DNA of 64,000 bases from Schistosoma haematobium (GCF_000699445.3 NC_067198.1:33694536-33758535); one strand, 5' to 3'; positions 15,786 through 27,300 are shown, numbered from the stretch's first letter. Notes: a model not told the origin generated them from the letters alone. Program-made: numbers and translations.

Positions 15786-16309
15786 GGTTCTATTGAAATT
15801 TTGAATTCAGACAAATTCCTTAAAATATATATTTGTATGAAAACACTTTCTTTGTCTGACTTTTTGTAAACCTCATGCTTGTTATAGGATCACTAATTTA
15901 TCTTACAGTGGGTAAAAAAGTCTGGTAATATATAGAATTTGTTGAACATATAGTAACAAAATAGTTGCAACGAAACATTTTTCTTTGGTGTAAAAAATGT
16001 TGATACGCAGTACTTGTGGTTATGAAATATTCAATGGTGAATCAACTGGTTGACATCAAATGACGTTATTGAGTGTTTAGTGAAATCAGGTAGAATTCAG
16101 GATCAATCCAAATATTCACTATAAACATACATCGCTTTTACTACAATTATTGAATGGGCATTATCAGTGTTATACGTAAGAAGATAAGTAGGTCAGGATA
16201 GAAAACCTTTATTGTTTTCCTCTTTTCACTGATACCTGTCGTTAGAAGAGCGTTTTGACCTTTAACTAAATGTGTTGTTCTGGTTGGTAGAAAACTAGGT
16301 CAGGTAGAG

Positions 16310-16395
16310 ACAGGTATCTACCTCAGTACGATGGAAGATGGTCTTTCAATTTTGTGGATCGGCTGAGGTTAGACATTAACACCATTGGCTTCGTA
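16310..16395 (+). mobile_element. Family B SINE, 5' block only
   Basis: GATGGAAGATGGTC and GAGGTTAGACATTAACACC match the block upstream of the tRNA-like part in the copies at 46225-46285 and (inverted) 52775-52840. The promoter boxes and hammerhead are missing. Confidence 0.55.
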
Positions 16396-16413
16396 AAATA
16401 TGAAAATAATGCA

Positions 16414-16625
16414 TTAAATACATTATTTACAAATCTTTCTTCAGTTGTCCTTTACATGTTTCACGATTCTTTCAATTCTGTTGTTATTACAATTGCTTTC
16501 TGTCTCTTTTTTATTATCTTCAATTCAACCTTCTGCTGACAGGTATTCCACTTCCTATGGCTGCTACATACTACTTATATCTGTCAACGTAAATAGCATA
16601 CACCACATAAATACCGTCAATTGTC
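16414..16625 (+). repeat. Dispersed repeat D (copy 1)
   Basis: Matches 58411-58620 in the same orientation over about 200 bases: TTAAATACATTATTT, TCTTCAGTTGTC, GATTCTTTCA and CTGCTACATACTACTTATAT are shared. No coding content. Class unknown. Confidence 0.65.
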
Positions 16626-16805
16626 TAATTTTCTTTTAACTTGATGACCAATCTTGAACTATATCACCTACAGTATTCAACCACTGATCTCAGTTTTCTC
16701 TTACAATCCCAGATAATGATTACTTATTAATAATAAATAGTCATTGTTATCATATATTTCCTTATTATTATGAATTCTTATCATCCTGCTTTTCGTTTCT
16801 TTTAG

Positions 16806-17366
16806 ATGTTAGAAACTGGTTGTTTCGATGATCTAAATGAATTTTATAAATCTGATGGAACTTTAGTAGATAATTTAAATCCAGATACTCCACCTGTTCA
16901 ACAAAACTCCACTCATAGTCAAAGTTTTTTCAGTAGATTGTTTAAGCGTAAACACCGACCTCATGGTCCGCCTATCGATGATAATCAACCAATAATTAAT
17001 AATAATAACCCAGTAGACATTGAAGAACAAATAACAACAAGTGGTGTTTCATCGGGATTAGAAAAGCTTAATAAATCTGGTTTATCAAGTGCTGAAACCA
17101 AGTTTTCAAGTAAAGAACATTCATTTAAACAAGAAAATATTGTTAAATCCGATTGTTTAACATCTATATCAATTAATACACAATGTACTCAGAATGATAT
17201 AAGGAATGATGATTTTCTTACTACAAAAACACCAATATCTATAACAACTAATAGTCATTATAGTGTGGATTCTAGCGCTGTATCTCATAAAATTATCAAT
17301 TCAAAGCATCAACGTCCACATTTTTGTACTTGTTTCTCAGCTCTATGCTGTTCTCGTACGAAATAA
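16806..17366 (+). CDS. GRK last exon: amphipathic helix and cysteine-rich C terminus
   Basis: The last exon: 186 residues and a TAA stop. The acceptor is TTTTAG at 16800-16805, phase 0. It begins MLETGCFDDLNEFYKSDG, matching the (M/V)ETxCFxELN stretch of GRK5/6. Around residues 35-50 it has SFFSRLFKRKHRPHG, a basic amphipathic helix like the lipid-binding helix of GRK5. A Ser/Asn/Thr-rich, low-complexity linker of about 120 residues follows, longer than in vertebrate relatives. The end is HFCTCFSALCCSRTK, four cysteines that resemble the palmitoylated C terminus of GRK4/6. Inference: constitutive membrane association by both helix and lipidation. The spliced exons in the window give about 378 residues. 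Confidence 0.93.
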   Translation: MLETGCFDDLNEFYKSDGTLVDNLNPDTPPVQQNSTHSQSFFSRLFKRKHRPHGPPIDDNQPIINNNNPVDIEEQITTSGVSSGLEKLNKSGLSSAETKFSSKEHSFKQENIVKSDCLTSISINTQCTQNDIRNDDFLTTKTPISITTNSHYSVDSSAVSHKIINSKHQRPHFCTCFSALCCSRTK

Positions 17367-18860
17367 TTTCTATGTGGCTTTTGATTTTTTTTTTGATAGA
17401 CAAAAATCATTGTCTTCATCTGTATGTTTAGAAGTCTACTGTTAATCAATTATCTTCTGTATTGAATTAACTATATTCAACTGTTAAATGAATCAGTTAT
17501 CTTCTAATATTTCCTGTTACTTTTCTATTTTCCCAAAAAAAGGGGGGCATCCTTTTTAATGATGGATCGAATTTCCTCCTATTTATGGCATTTATATATT
17601 TCGAATAACCTTAACTTCTAGATCATCATCAATGAGAATTTTTACAGTTTTCAAACAAAAATTCACTTCAAATTTTGTAATTTTATTCAAATTCAATCCA
17701 TTTTGTTTCATATGACAGACCGCATTTTTATTGGTAAGTGTACAATTAAGCAAGAAAATGAAACAATATAATAATTGGTCTTTCTTATTTTTATTTTATG
17801 ATTATTATTATTAAGGATGATGATAGGCATATTGTGTTACTTATCTGCTTACTTGCTTATTTGTTCGCTTCCTTATGTTTATTTGTATAAATTTATCTTA
17901 TAAATAATTAGCGCCTGATCCTATCTGTCCTATTTATTTACAAATCAATTTTAATCTCCAAAAAAGTTGTTTTATTTATTTCTGTTTTGTAAACACTATT
18001 TAATTTGTCTACTTAATGTAGAATCCATTTCAACTTTGAACAGTTACATATGTCTGATGACCTACATTTTAATTTAATGCAAAAACAAACAGTTATTATT
18101 TTTCTTTTGTTGGCAATATTTACATTACTGCAATCCTAGATTATTCAGACTTCCGTCTTAATTTTTTTTTTTTTGGAATTTTATTTTCTACCTTTTCATC
18201 AAACTTAAACCAACTGATAGACCGATTAATCAACCAGTCAATTAATAAGATGTATTTCAATTTGTTTTCATTTGTTTCTTGAACATTGAACTGAACAGAG
18301 GCAATCCACCTTGATATTTTCTTTCTACTTCTTCATAAATGTATGTCATACACACATACATATGGAAATGTTAATCTTAACTTTTGATTTGTAATAATTT
18401 TTGCTCTATTTGGTTGTATGCTGTCTGTTACAGTATTACTGACTTGACTACCTTGTTCACAATGCTGCTCACACACATAAACCCACTACTACAATTGCCC
18501 ATCGCTTGTGTTAATTTTTGAACACAGTGCGAAGTTTTATTTTATTTTATATCCTGCAATTTGTTTGTTTGTTTACTGTCACCCCATGGGGCTTTCTCAT
18601 TTTCGTTTCATGTAGATATTTTTTATTTCCTATAAAGAAAAAGCAAACTGGGATCCCGGTTTCTTCATCTACTTTTTTGCTATCTCTGACCATCTCGATC
18701 TACTTACGCTTTTTCACTTATTTTATGCATTTCTTTTTATAAATGGTTCCATGTAGGCAGGGTGGGGAAAGGTCAACTTTGTGTGTGATGACTTTTCACA
18801 TTGAAATGTAAATAATGCATATATTGTGTAAAAATAAGCAAATAAATTTTGTGTTGTTTT
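17367..18860 (+). other. Probable GRK 3' UTR
   Basis: T-rich, non-coding sequence after the GRK stop codon. The first AATAAA that I find downstream is at 18841, so the 3' UTR may be about 1.5 kb. I see no gene or repeat family in it. The extent is inferred; an alternative signal variant could end it earlier. Confidence 0.45.
18841..18846 (+). promoter_or_regulatory. Candidate poly(A) signal for GRK
   Basis: AATAAA on the plus strand, followed by a TG/T-rich stretch (TTTTGTGTTGTTTTTAC), the usual layout of an animal cleavage site. Assignment to the GRK gene is by position only. Confidence 0.45.
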
Positions 18861-19084
18861 TACTTATGCATTGCTCTTTTTTGGAGTACATTTTTGTGCA
18901 TGTATATGTATGTACACATGCTTTTCGTGTTCTAATTACAGAACAAAAAGGATATTTTACCCAGCCTTTGTTTTCCTTTCTAATTTATCCTTGAAACAAT
19001 AATCTAATTAAGAAGAGTTTTTACAAAGAAGAAGAATGTAACAACATAAATGAGTTCAATTAGGATTATAATTTTCATTGGAAT

Positions 19085-19275
19085 CATGAATCGATGTAAG
19101 TTAGATCACCATTGAAGACCTGGAAGCGCCGGTCACCCATTTCATTCTAGTATAGGACCTCTCTACAGTGCATATTCATGACCTCGCAACCAGGAATCGA
19201 ACCCAAGACTTTCAGTCTCGCGTGCAAACGCTTAATTTGTAGACCGCTGAGCAAGGATCCAATAGTGTTAAATGT
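19085..19275 (-). mobile_element. Family B SINE, decayed minus copy
   Basis: The minus-strand order is tRNA-like boxes (B box GGTTCGATTCC), GAATATGCACTG, a decayed hammerhead and the 3' tail GATCTAACTTACATCG. The core is altered (TAGAGAG in place of CTGAGGA), so no activity is expected. Confidence 0.7.
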
Positions 19276-19674
19276 GATTGTTTATCATTTGTATGTTAAT
19301 AATAATTTATTTTGGATGTTAATCATTATCAGATTAACAGTTAATTTTGATTGTTAACATCTATTAAAATATGCACTCATTATTAAAGGCTTGAATCATT
19401 TAATAAATTTTTGGGAATATATATATGGAAACCACGTATGACTAATGAATTCTTGACTATAATTAGTATCACAGATATTAACTTCAAGAAAACTCTAGAT
19501 TTGTATAAAAAGTGCTAAACATTCACTAGTCAGTCATCATCAACATAGAGCCTGGAGCAGACGTACGCTGGCCTAAGTCCTCATAACACATCAGGACGAA
19601 GCAATAAAATTGATGATACATCTGGCAAATAGATCGAAATAATGTAGAAGCACAAATAAGGTGAATGATTAAAC

Positions 19675-20023
19675 ATTGGGAGTATGATTCACTTGGTATT
19701 GTTTTACTTGAAAGATAGTGGCTAGCAGTGGAATCCAGGACGCGCGTTTCATCCTGTTTGGGACTCAATGAGAAGATTCAAGTAAAACAATACCAAGTGA
19801 ATTAAACTTCACCCCATTGCACAAGCAAGTGGCTATCAGGACTCAGTAGCTAAGTGGATAACGCGATGGCGTTTGGAGCGAACGGTACTGAGTTCGAGTC
19901 CCGGAGTGAACAACTCTGAGATGCAGGTACATCCAGCTGACGAGTCCCAAACAGGACGGAACGCGCGTCCTGGATTCCACTGCTAGCCACTATACATCTT
20001 TGCTTATATTGGGAGTATGGTTC
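19675..20023 (+). mobile_element. Smα-like SINE (family A) with 16-bp target-site duplication
   Basis: The near-identical direct repeats 19675-19690 and 20008-20023 (ATTGGGAGTATGRTTC, one mismatch) bracket the element. The interior is an inverted composite. A minus-oriented hammerhead end lies at 19717-19767. A plus copy follows with leader (TTAAACTTCACCCC), an A box near 19847 (TAGCTAAGTGG), a B box at 19892 (GTTCGAGTCC), a hammerhead at 19931-19976 and the end CTGCTAGCCACTAT. The 24-base block TCACTTGGTATTGTTTTACT... occurs inverted at 19688 and 19776. The Smα hammerhead SINE is an established schistosome family; the boundaries here come from the duplication. Confidence 0.85.
19931..19976 (+). 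ncRNA. Smα hammerhead ribozyme, core mutated
   Basis: Stem I ATCCAG/CTGGAT is perfect, the core CTGACGA is acceptable, and stem II GTCC/GGAC is perfect. The invariant GAA after stem II reads GGA (position 19959), an A13-to-G change that should abolish or strongly reduce cleavage. Stem III is ACGCGCGT and the cleavage triplet is GTC. Confidence 0.75.
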
Positions 20024-20389
20024 GAAAAATCTATGGTAAGGTATATATGGAAAAATATTGGTATTCTAAGTCAACAGAAAAATAATATAGGCTGTCTACA
20101 AATCCAAACCATGTCAATTCCAGGTGACTGATGACTTTACAACACTTCTTCCATTAAGTTATTCATAGTAATTCCTCGTAGTTTGTTGATTCATGATATT
20201 CTAGCTTGGATTAAACAAATCCTTGAATAATCTAAAAGGAAAGTAGCTGTTTGTTAGTTTCAGTGAATCTACAGAGAACACTGAGACCTAGATTTTGTGT
20301 CAGTTGACAATTGTCAAGAAGGCATTATCTTAAAACTCCAGGTACGGTATTCCGACGAGTACCATAAACAGCATAAGTTCTAAATTGAC

Positions 20390-20575
20390 TGTTTGCTGTT
20401 GATCAGCTCCAACTACTTAACATCTCAACATAGTACCCACGATGTCGAGTCACTTTAATTGGAGTCTACATTGCGACTTGATCAATGGATTTCTATCGGC
20501 AGTAAAATACTAGACAAATATGATTCTGTTCACTACTCAGTGACCAATCAATAGTAAAAAACATATCAGTGAAAG
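20390..20575. repeat. Dispersed repeat fragment (family C-like)
   Basis: Contains CTCAGTGACCAATCAATAG and an upstream block resembling 21780-21815, 10690-10745 and 51150-51195. Short, diverged and without coding content. Confidence 0.45.
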
Positions 20576-20899
20576 GCATACATTTATTTACTAATCTGCA
20601 TAATTATAACAGTATACACTTATTCTATCTTTGTAGACACCTAATCTTGATAAAGAATAGTTGAGACGTTCATGTTTCCTCTTTATAATACCTATGAGCG
20701 TATGTTTGCGAATATCCTTATCTATCTATTATCTATAGCTCATTATATTAACTAACGTATACTGATTTAGTCGTTGTTATAGATTTTTTTAGAGAAATAA
20801 TGAAGCCGGTTAAACTGTTTTCACACTTAATACTTCAGTAATAATGAGAAATCACCAATATAAATTTATACGATTATTACTGACAATTGTATTATATAT

Positions 20900-20985
20900 A
20901 TCTGCATCCACGAGCCCTCACGTGGGAATTGAGCCCAGGACCTTCGATTTCTCACGCGAGCGCTTGACCTTTAGTTCACTGTGTT
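20900..20985 (-). mobile_element. Family B SINE fragment (tRNA-like part)
   Basis: The minus strand shows the A-box region and a B-box variant (CTGGGCTCAATTCCC) followed by GGGCTCGTGGATGCA, then breaks off before the hammerhead. The plus-strand open frame over it is spurious. Confidence 0.55.
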
Positions 20986-21254
20986 GGGAATGTTGGGAAA
21001 TAATCGCTAATCTCTCACTTCTACCCATCGTAACTTCAAGAATGAAGATGATTTATACTTATGTTCGTTTTAGCTCTGACTAATTATCTATCAATTTAAT
21101 ATTGTTTTGTGATTTCTTTTAAGAATCCGTATGTTTGCCAGAAAACAAAATCACAAGTCATAAGTGTATAGTTTCTTTAACATTATTTCTGACCATTATT
21201 TACTAGATTTACTGTTTCTTTGATATAAATAATGGTATTGAAATTCGCTACTCA

Positions 21255-21655
21255 GTCAATCAGTAACAACGTAGAACTTCGTCCGTACGTACATCAGTCC
21301 GAGTTGCTATATCACATTAGCACAGAGATGCAGTTGTCGATTCAAATTCCATAGTGGTAGAGATAGTAAGAGTTTAAGCCGCAATCGGAAAGATTAGGGT
21401 TTGAAGACGTTATTAAAGGAGTATAATCCAGTGAAATAAATTTGGAAAGCTAAAAAAAGGGACACGAAGAACTCAGAAGATTAGGATTCGGGAGAACACA
21501 AAGAGTGGATACACTTGAGCCATTGCAAATGATTTTGAGCCATGTCATTCAAGGTCTCTAACCATCGGTTGCTATAATCTCGCGGACCCCAACCAGGTAG
21601 TCTACACCTACCAACATGGCTCAGTCCACTTGTCAGTGGAATTTGCTACTGCTAT
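21255..21655 (-). pseudogene. RTE-like non-LTR retrotransposon, 3' fragment
   Basis: The minus strand reads LSHVGRCRLPGWGPRDYSNR, then LNDMAQNHLQWLKCIHSLC, the conserved C-terminal tail of the RTE-like polyprotein, followed by a 3' UTR that ends in the GTAGAACTTCG / GCAACTCGGACTGATGTACG region. Only the end of the element is present. Confidence 0.75.
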
Positions 21656-21729
21656 TGAATTAAACCTTATTGGTTCAATTTTTCTCATTTTGACGTTAAC
21701 TTTTAAATAATAGGCTCTTCAATATTATC

Positions 21730-22130
21730 TATATACTTGAACAAATTCATTCGTTTCTCAATAAAGGACTAGTCAAACATGACTTTGGTAACTACTCAGT
21801 GACCAACCCATTATGAATATTTCAATCATATGGGTCAGTCGTTTGCCAAACAGCTCAGTCGTAACAATTCAGACTATGAAACTATGTGATACAAATTTAA
21901 ATCCGCCAGGGGCATAAGTTCCCTAGAAATTGAAGGTATACCCTGCTGATGATTACGAAGTAACACGAAACCTAGGTCTAAGGTTTCCTATCTGCTTCCT
22001 CCGTTTACCGAACATCTCAACTTACATGTCGAATCATTTGGACTAATTGTCATGCTGCAACTTAGTCGATAAAATTCTATCAGCACTAAAAGACTAAACG
22101 AACATGACGTTGTTTACCGCTAAAAAAACT
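21730..22130. repeat. Dispersed repeat fragments (family C-like)
   Basis: Two copies of a block with 'AAACATGAC' and 'ACTACTCAGTGACCAA' (about 21765 and 22085) surround a segment similar to 4510-4570. This may be one element with terminal direct repeats, but identity is too low to decide. Confidence 0.35.
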
Positions 22131-24170
22131 TGTAACATTTTTCTAAGTTAACTTTCACAGTATTTAACTCTGGTAATAAATTTATGTGTATTCATGAATA
22201 GTTGTAAATATGTCATATTCTTTCAATCCCACAGCGTTCATTAAAACAGTTAATTTAATTATCTGTGCAGATTCACAAATGGCCTTGGATTAATTATGTC
22301 ACGCTAAATTTAATATATTTACACAACTAATAATTCAATAATGTAATTGTAATTTATTCTCACGTTTACATAACTATCAACATAAATAAGGGTGAACATA
22401 AGTTAAAATGTGTGGAATTGACTAATTCCTTTTTTCTCAATCTTTTGATAATTTAATGCATTTTCTCAACTAATAATACTGAAGTAAAAGATGAGTTTGT
22501 TTGTTATAAACTAATATTAGGTGTAGTTGTTTTATAAATTAACACAAAGGACACTGAAACAGTTTTCTAGTAACAACAATGATGCTGTTGGTAATTCCTT
22601 CAAAAGCGTGACTTTAAACAAAGTGCTTACAGTAACGAATTTGACTTTATGTACTACGGTTTAGTTGGTCGAGTTGACTGACCGTCATGTAATAACAAAG
22701 TTTATCCCAATGGTTAGTTTATAAACCTATACATGATAAATGAGTTATAGTGAAAACAATGATTGAACAAAGATTAGAAAAGAAATTTTATTAGATTCTC
22801 ACTGTTGTGAAGTTCTATAATAAAAATAATGTTTGCTGCATACAACATTTCAAAGTATCAAGTCACTTGTGTTAGAGTTGATGTTTGTGCTAATGATTTT
22901 TATGATAGCACAACTAATCAGATAAATGTATTAGAGGTATCCAAAATGGAACTTGTTCAGAAGAACCACTTATTGTGTAACTCTCGAACAACTGATTGAA
23001 TGTATCAAATAATGAAAAATGTCATGGTGAATCATAATCGAATAATGATTAACTAAGGATATATAAAATTACCTTTCATGTAAACATTTATAACAGTTTG
23101 TCTCACTAGTCGTTTGATAGCAATATCAAGAGGGGGCAATTTCATTTTACCAGATTTATTCAAGTCATTATATGGTGTGGAATTTTGTCTCGTTAAATAA
23201 CACTATTATATGTTTGTGGTAATGTTTATTTACCTCATTACTTACTGAATTTATATGAAACCTGTTCAGTAATTTTGAGCGACAGCTTATTTTTTCAATA
23301 TCAGTGATTTTGGACGGTCATTATAAATCTTTAACTTACGCTGATTTTTCTGTTGAATTAGTTCGTAATTTAAATCCTTGGTCACAAGATCCCTTATTTC
23401 AGTTTCTAATTGAATACCTACCAACCTCGCAATCTGACTGGTGTCCCTTTTAGGACTCAGTACAGAATATCATAGTTACAATATCCTCCATACGATCTCT
23501 TACTGCATAAGCTACTATCTATGCTGAAATACCTCTCTTGATACAACTTACATATCAGTCTACTCTGAGAGCATACTGACCTATTGTCTGTGATCCATCC
23601 AATTCTTAATCCAATGATAGTATTGTCCCCGTATTTTGTCACATAAAGGAGATAATGTCCTTCTGACAGATGATATGTATAATTTGTTTAACTGGGTTAA
23701 AAATCACTTCAACTTCTTGACAGAATTAATTACGAATGATAATAATATGGGTTGTCTCCATGTGATTTGCTTTTCGATGTTGTTGTGCATTCACCTCTGT
23801 TCATGTAATCAGTTACCCCAATCATTAACTGAATATAATATTATTTTCGTAAGGCTCAAACAAGAATTGGATTCTTAAAAAACAATCTCAACTCATTCAA
23901 GAAAAATTGTTTAATTTCAAATAATTGCTTATAATTCACAATAATGAAATATATTTTAACAAGCAAAATGATACAACATTCTTTTGTTTATTCCACCATT
24001 TATTATACAAATGTAAACAACTAAATAATGATCACAATAATCAAGATATAAATACAATCAATCAATAACAGTCCCATTTTGATCAAGTTATACGAATTGT
24101 ATTTCAAAGTACTCATAGTAACAATCTTGATGATAATTAGAAAAGATAAGCAAGCATGTGCATATTACAT
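22131..24170. other. Intergenic, nothing recognised
   Basis: About 2 kb of AT-rich DNA between the convergent GRK and peroxidase genes. The open frames of 60-80 codons have no family features. Confidence 0.55.
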
Positions 24171-24173
24171 TAC

Positions 24174-24174
<1 letters not shown>

Positions 24175-24219
<45 letters not shown>
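24175..24219. repeat. (ATT)n microsatellite
   Basis: Fifteen ATT units about 290 bases beyond the peroxidase stop codon. Confidence 0.95.
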
Positions 24220-24221
<2 letters not shown>

Positions 24222-24395
24222 AATGAATAGTTTAGTAATTAAGCCTAGTATTATTATACAATGTTCTAATAATCCTAAAGTCTTACTGATTTAATTTAGT
24301 TTCTCTCCTGAAAATGATTTACAATGAAATAAGCTCATTATTGATAATTAAAAAATAGAAAAAGGACAAAGTGATTCTTTTCATTTTGTTTAAGT

Positions 24396-24401
24396 TTTAT
24401 T
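24396..24401 (-). promoter_or_regulatory. Candidate poly(A) signal for the peroxidase gene
   Basis: TTTATT on the plus strand is AATAAA on the minus strand, 103 bases past the stop codon of the peroxidase. Its position fits; usage is not shown. Confidence 0.5.
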
Positions 24402-24503
24402 CAATCACTTTGTATAAGTTCTATTTTTAAGCATAAACATGTCTAGTTCTTTTATTTCTCCTAAAAAAATATATACGAGAAGTATGTTGCAATTATTACC
24501 TAT

Positions 24504-25853
24504 TTATGTTTCGTTTGGTTTCACTTTTTCTTTCATTAATATATGTATTTGATATTCCAATTGTTTAATTCGTTTTGATAATAACGCTAATTGTTCTGTT
24601 TCGTTGTGATTATTCCTAGTTTCTAATGGAATATTTTCATTAGTTACGGTATCACGTCTATATCTTTTGACGAATAAAGATTCAGTCTGTTCTAATTTAC
24701 CAGTATCAGTAATGTATGCTGTACCATGATGTGGACTTAAGAAACCGCTTGTAAATGGGCATTCTTTCCATACAGCTAAATTCAGTCTTGATATACGACT
24801 ACAATCGATGAGGTCTTGTTTACCATTAGATCGAATGAATGCATTTTCAGGGACTTCAGTGATATTATCTGAATTTTCGCATATAATACGTGATAAACTA
24901 GATCCTGCACGTTTGATCTCGGCTAATTGAGCTGATGAAAATATACCAGGTGCTTCATACCAAAATCTATCACCTGACCGAAGTCTACGAAATTGTTCTG
25001 CTATGATACAAGCGAATGTTGGGCCAACTCGAGCATCTGGAAGAAGATCTTCTAATATTCCACCTGTAAACAAATCTATATTGCCTGGGTGACCATAAAC
25101 TCTTCGTAATCCTTCCAAAATATGCGGTTTTGAAATTCTTGGTTTTAATTCGTTGAATGAATTTGGATACGCTGAATTGCCTAATCCACAAACTTTATAT
25201 GCATATTCCGTATAACCTGGTAGTCCATGATCTCGTCCACGTTGAACATTAAGTGCTGCTAAATCCAGTGCAAGTTCATGAGCCATAGCAAATAATCTTT
25301 CAGTTAATTCACTATTCAATGATGGATTTCTTGAACGATCACGTATACCGTTAAATAAAAGACCTCTTAATATAGGATCCATACCACCATCTTTAAGTAA
25401 CCGATCGGGTGCGAAAAATGCTTGATGTAGCAGCAAATGACCTTCATCTATAGTTTCCCAATTTTCATTCAATCTAAACACAATTGGCGGCACCATAGTA
25501 TGACCGAATCTCATTGCAGCTGTAGCGAATTCGTTACTAATTGTTGGATTAATTTGATCATCATATCCATTGTATGCTCCTAGCAATTGCATTCCATCAG
25601 CACCTAATACCATTGGTAACCAAGACTGATAAGTAATTGCTTGCATAGATGCACCTACAATTTTTCTAGCCTCATTAAATATTCTGTCACCTGACCAATG
25701 TGGATTTAATGTTCGTAAACCATCAGCTAATCGATTATGTTCTCTTAACCATAAAGTATGTAATGATAATAAACCAAGATTTTCATTGCTACGATGATCA
25801 CCAGCTTTGAAACATGGTACAAAATCTTGTTTGGGATCAGCTTGACAATCAAC
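24504..25853 (-). CDS. Peroxidasin-like heme peroxidase, last exon
   Basis: Encodes about 449 residues and the stop. It starts VDCQADPKQDFVPCFKAGDH after a TAG acceptor (25854-25856), in phase 0 with the exon at 30276. Catalytic features in order: GDHRSNEN (active-site Arg and the heme-linking Glu; Asn stands where myeloperoxidase has Met, and peroxidasins also lack it), LHTLWLREHNRLA, RKIVGASMQAITYQ, FATAAMRFGHT with the proximal His, LDLAALNVQRGRDHG with the Asn that hydrogen-bonds it, and GDRFWYE. The last 35 residues (LALLSKRIKQLEYQIHILMK) look like a coiled coil, as at the end of peroxidasin, but no von Willebrand C domain follows. Peroxidasins use hydrogen peroxide, and bromide in animals, to cross-link extracellular collagen IV. 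That role here is inference, as N-terminal domains were not found. Confidence 0.92.
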   Translation of the reverse strand, partial: VDCQADPKQDFVPCFKAGDHRSNENLGLLSLHTLWLREHNRLADGLRTLNPHWSGDRIFNEARKIVGASMQAITYQSWLPMVLGADGMQLLGAYNGYDDQINPTISNEFATAAMRFGHTMVPPIVFRLNENWETIDEGHLLLHQAFFAPDRLLKDGGMDPILRGLLFNGIRDRSRNPSLNSELTERLFAMAHELALDLAALNVQRGRDHGLPGYTEYAYKVCGLGNSAYPNSFNELKPRISKPHILEGLRRVYGHPGNIDLFTGGILEDLLPDARVGPTFACIIAEQFRRLRSGDRFWYEAPGIFSSAQLAEIKRAGSSLSRIICENSDNITEVPENAFIRSNGKQDLIDCSRISRLNLAVWKECPFTSGFLSPHHGTAYITDTGKLEQTESLFVKRYRRDTVTNENIPLETRNNHNETEQLALLSKRIKQLEYQIHILMKEKVKPNET

Positions 25854-25914
25854 CTATTTAAAATATAAACACAAAAAAATAAGGAACTTGGTTAAATAGT
25901 TCACTTGGTATTAT

Positions 25915-26905
25915 TTACTTGTATCTCGGTCATTCAGTCAGCTACAACGGAGGAGAAGGCACACATATGCATCGGTCCACGTTACCATATCTCATTAACA
26001 CAACAAGATGAACACCGAATTCATAGAAGTAGTTAATTCGGTGGTGTTAAAATATAAAAGAAAGACTGCATATAAGAGTAGGGTACAGGAAGAAAGAATC
26101 AGTTGGTAGAAAGAAAGATATGAAGCTATTTTATTCTCATAGTTTAAAGAAAGACAGGGATTGCATACACCTACGCCATTGTGATCGACTCTGAGCTATG
26201 TCACACAGAATCTCCTACCATTAGTTACGATAGTCGCGCGGACCACAACCAAGTAGTCTGCATCTACCAACATGGCTCAGACTAGAAGTTAGTGACTTCA
26301 AACACTGATGCTACGTTTTGGTTTGGCCGCCCCTAACTTTCTTCCAACCATCTCCAACACTATTCAGCGTTGCACGTTGTAGTAATCGATGTTCAGGCAT
26401 GCGCAAAACGTGACCCAACCATCTCAGTCAATGAAGATTCACAACCTCATCAACTGTTTTCCCCATCGTTCCCTAATTCCCTGCGTCTAACCTCCCTGTC
26501 ACTTACCCAGAGATCTCAGCAGATGCGAGCAATATTTCTAAGATATTTGTTATCAAGTACTAGTAACTCACGTGTATCTTCTACTCTTAATGGCCACGTT
26601 TCACAGCCGTAAAGTAGAACAGAGTGAACTGCTGATCAGTATACTCGTCCCTTAATTGATAAACGGATATCTCGCCTTCGCCATATGTGACATTAGTTGG
26701 GAAAAGGCAAGCAAGATTTTTGGGTTCGTGCAGAGATTTCGTCAGACTCCAACCCATTAAAGCTGATCAGACTTCCAAGATAAGTGAAGTTGTCAACGCG
26801 TTCGACTACTTCACTCGCTATCTTTAGTTCAGATATTGACGCAGGCCAATCATGAAGCAACAACTTGCATTTGGAGGGGGAGAAGCGCATCCCAAACATC
26901 ATGGA
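25915..26905 (-). pseudogene. RTE-like non-LTR retrotransposon, truncated and frameshifted
   Basis: The minus strand reads MMFGMRFSPSKCKLLLHDW, then DNFTYLGSLISFNGLESDEI (post-catalytic RT region), then in other frames LFYGCETWPLRVEDTRELLV, RWLGHVLRMPEHRL, GWKKVRGGQTKT and the tail SQWRRCMQSLS. The order is that of an RTE-like RT C-terminal half. Several frameshifts and stops break it, and the FADD core is absent. The 5' edge abuts the Smα element at about 26906. The 3' tail matches 21255-21300. Confidence 0.8.
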
Positions 26906-26989
26906 ATTGTTGATATATGTGCTTCCTGCGCGGTCTGCCTCGATATTGTCTTAGTTCATAAACAAATACTGATAGTGGCTAGCAGTGAA

Positions 26990-27034
26990 ATCCAGGACGC
27001 ACGTTTCGGTTTACTTGGGATTCGTCAGCTGGAT
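26990..27034 (-). ncRNA. Smα hammerhead, core kept, stem II lost
   Basis: Minus strand: stem I ATCCAG/CTGGAT, core CTGACGA, GAAA, stem III ACG/CGT and cleavage triplet GTC are all correct. Stem II (ATCC...AACC) no longer pairs, so activity is doubtful. Confidence 0.65.
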
Positions 27035-27250
27035 GTCCGCACAGGATGCACATATACCGACAAGAGACTGATCAATTGGATTTCTAAACAACAATGGGAA
27101 GATACAATAACAATTGAATTAAACTTTACCTGATTGGACTATCTTATTGGCTATCAGGACCCAGTAGCTGAGTAGATAACGTGATGACGTTTGAAGTGAA
27201 TGGCACTTGGTTCAAGTCCCGGAGTGAACATCAACTCTGAGATGCAGGTG

Positions 27251-27300
27251 CCTCCAGCTGATGAGTCCCAAATGGGACGAAACGCGCATCAAACCGGATT
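27251..27300 (+). ncRNA. Smα hammerhead with insertion at the cleavage site
   Basis: Core CTGATGA (27258-27264), five-pair stem II GTCCC/GGGAC and GAAA are canonical. After the cleavage triplet (ATC, 27288-27290) three extra A precede the 3' strand of stem I. The copy at 48.7 kb has the same AAA insertion. Confidence 0.7.

Noticed and set aside
19840..19910. Possible functional tRNA gene
   Set aside because: A and B boxes are present, but the arms do not form a full cloverleaf and the unit is embedded in an Smα SINE.
24504..25191. Overlapping minus frame 24985-25191 as a separate gene
   Set aside because: It is an out-of-frame shadow of the peroxidase exon.
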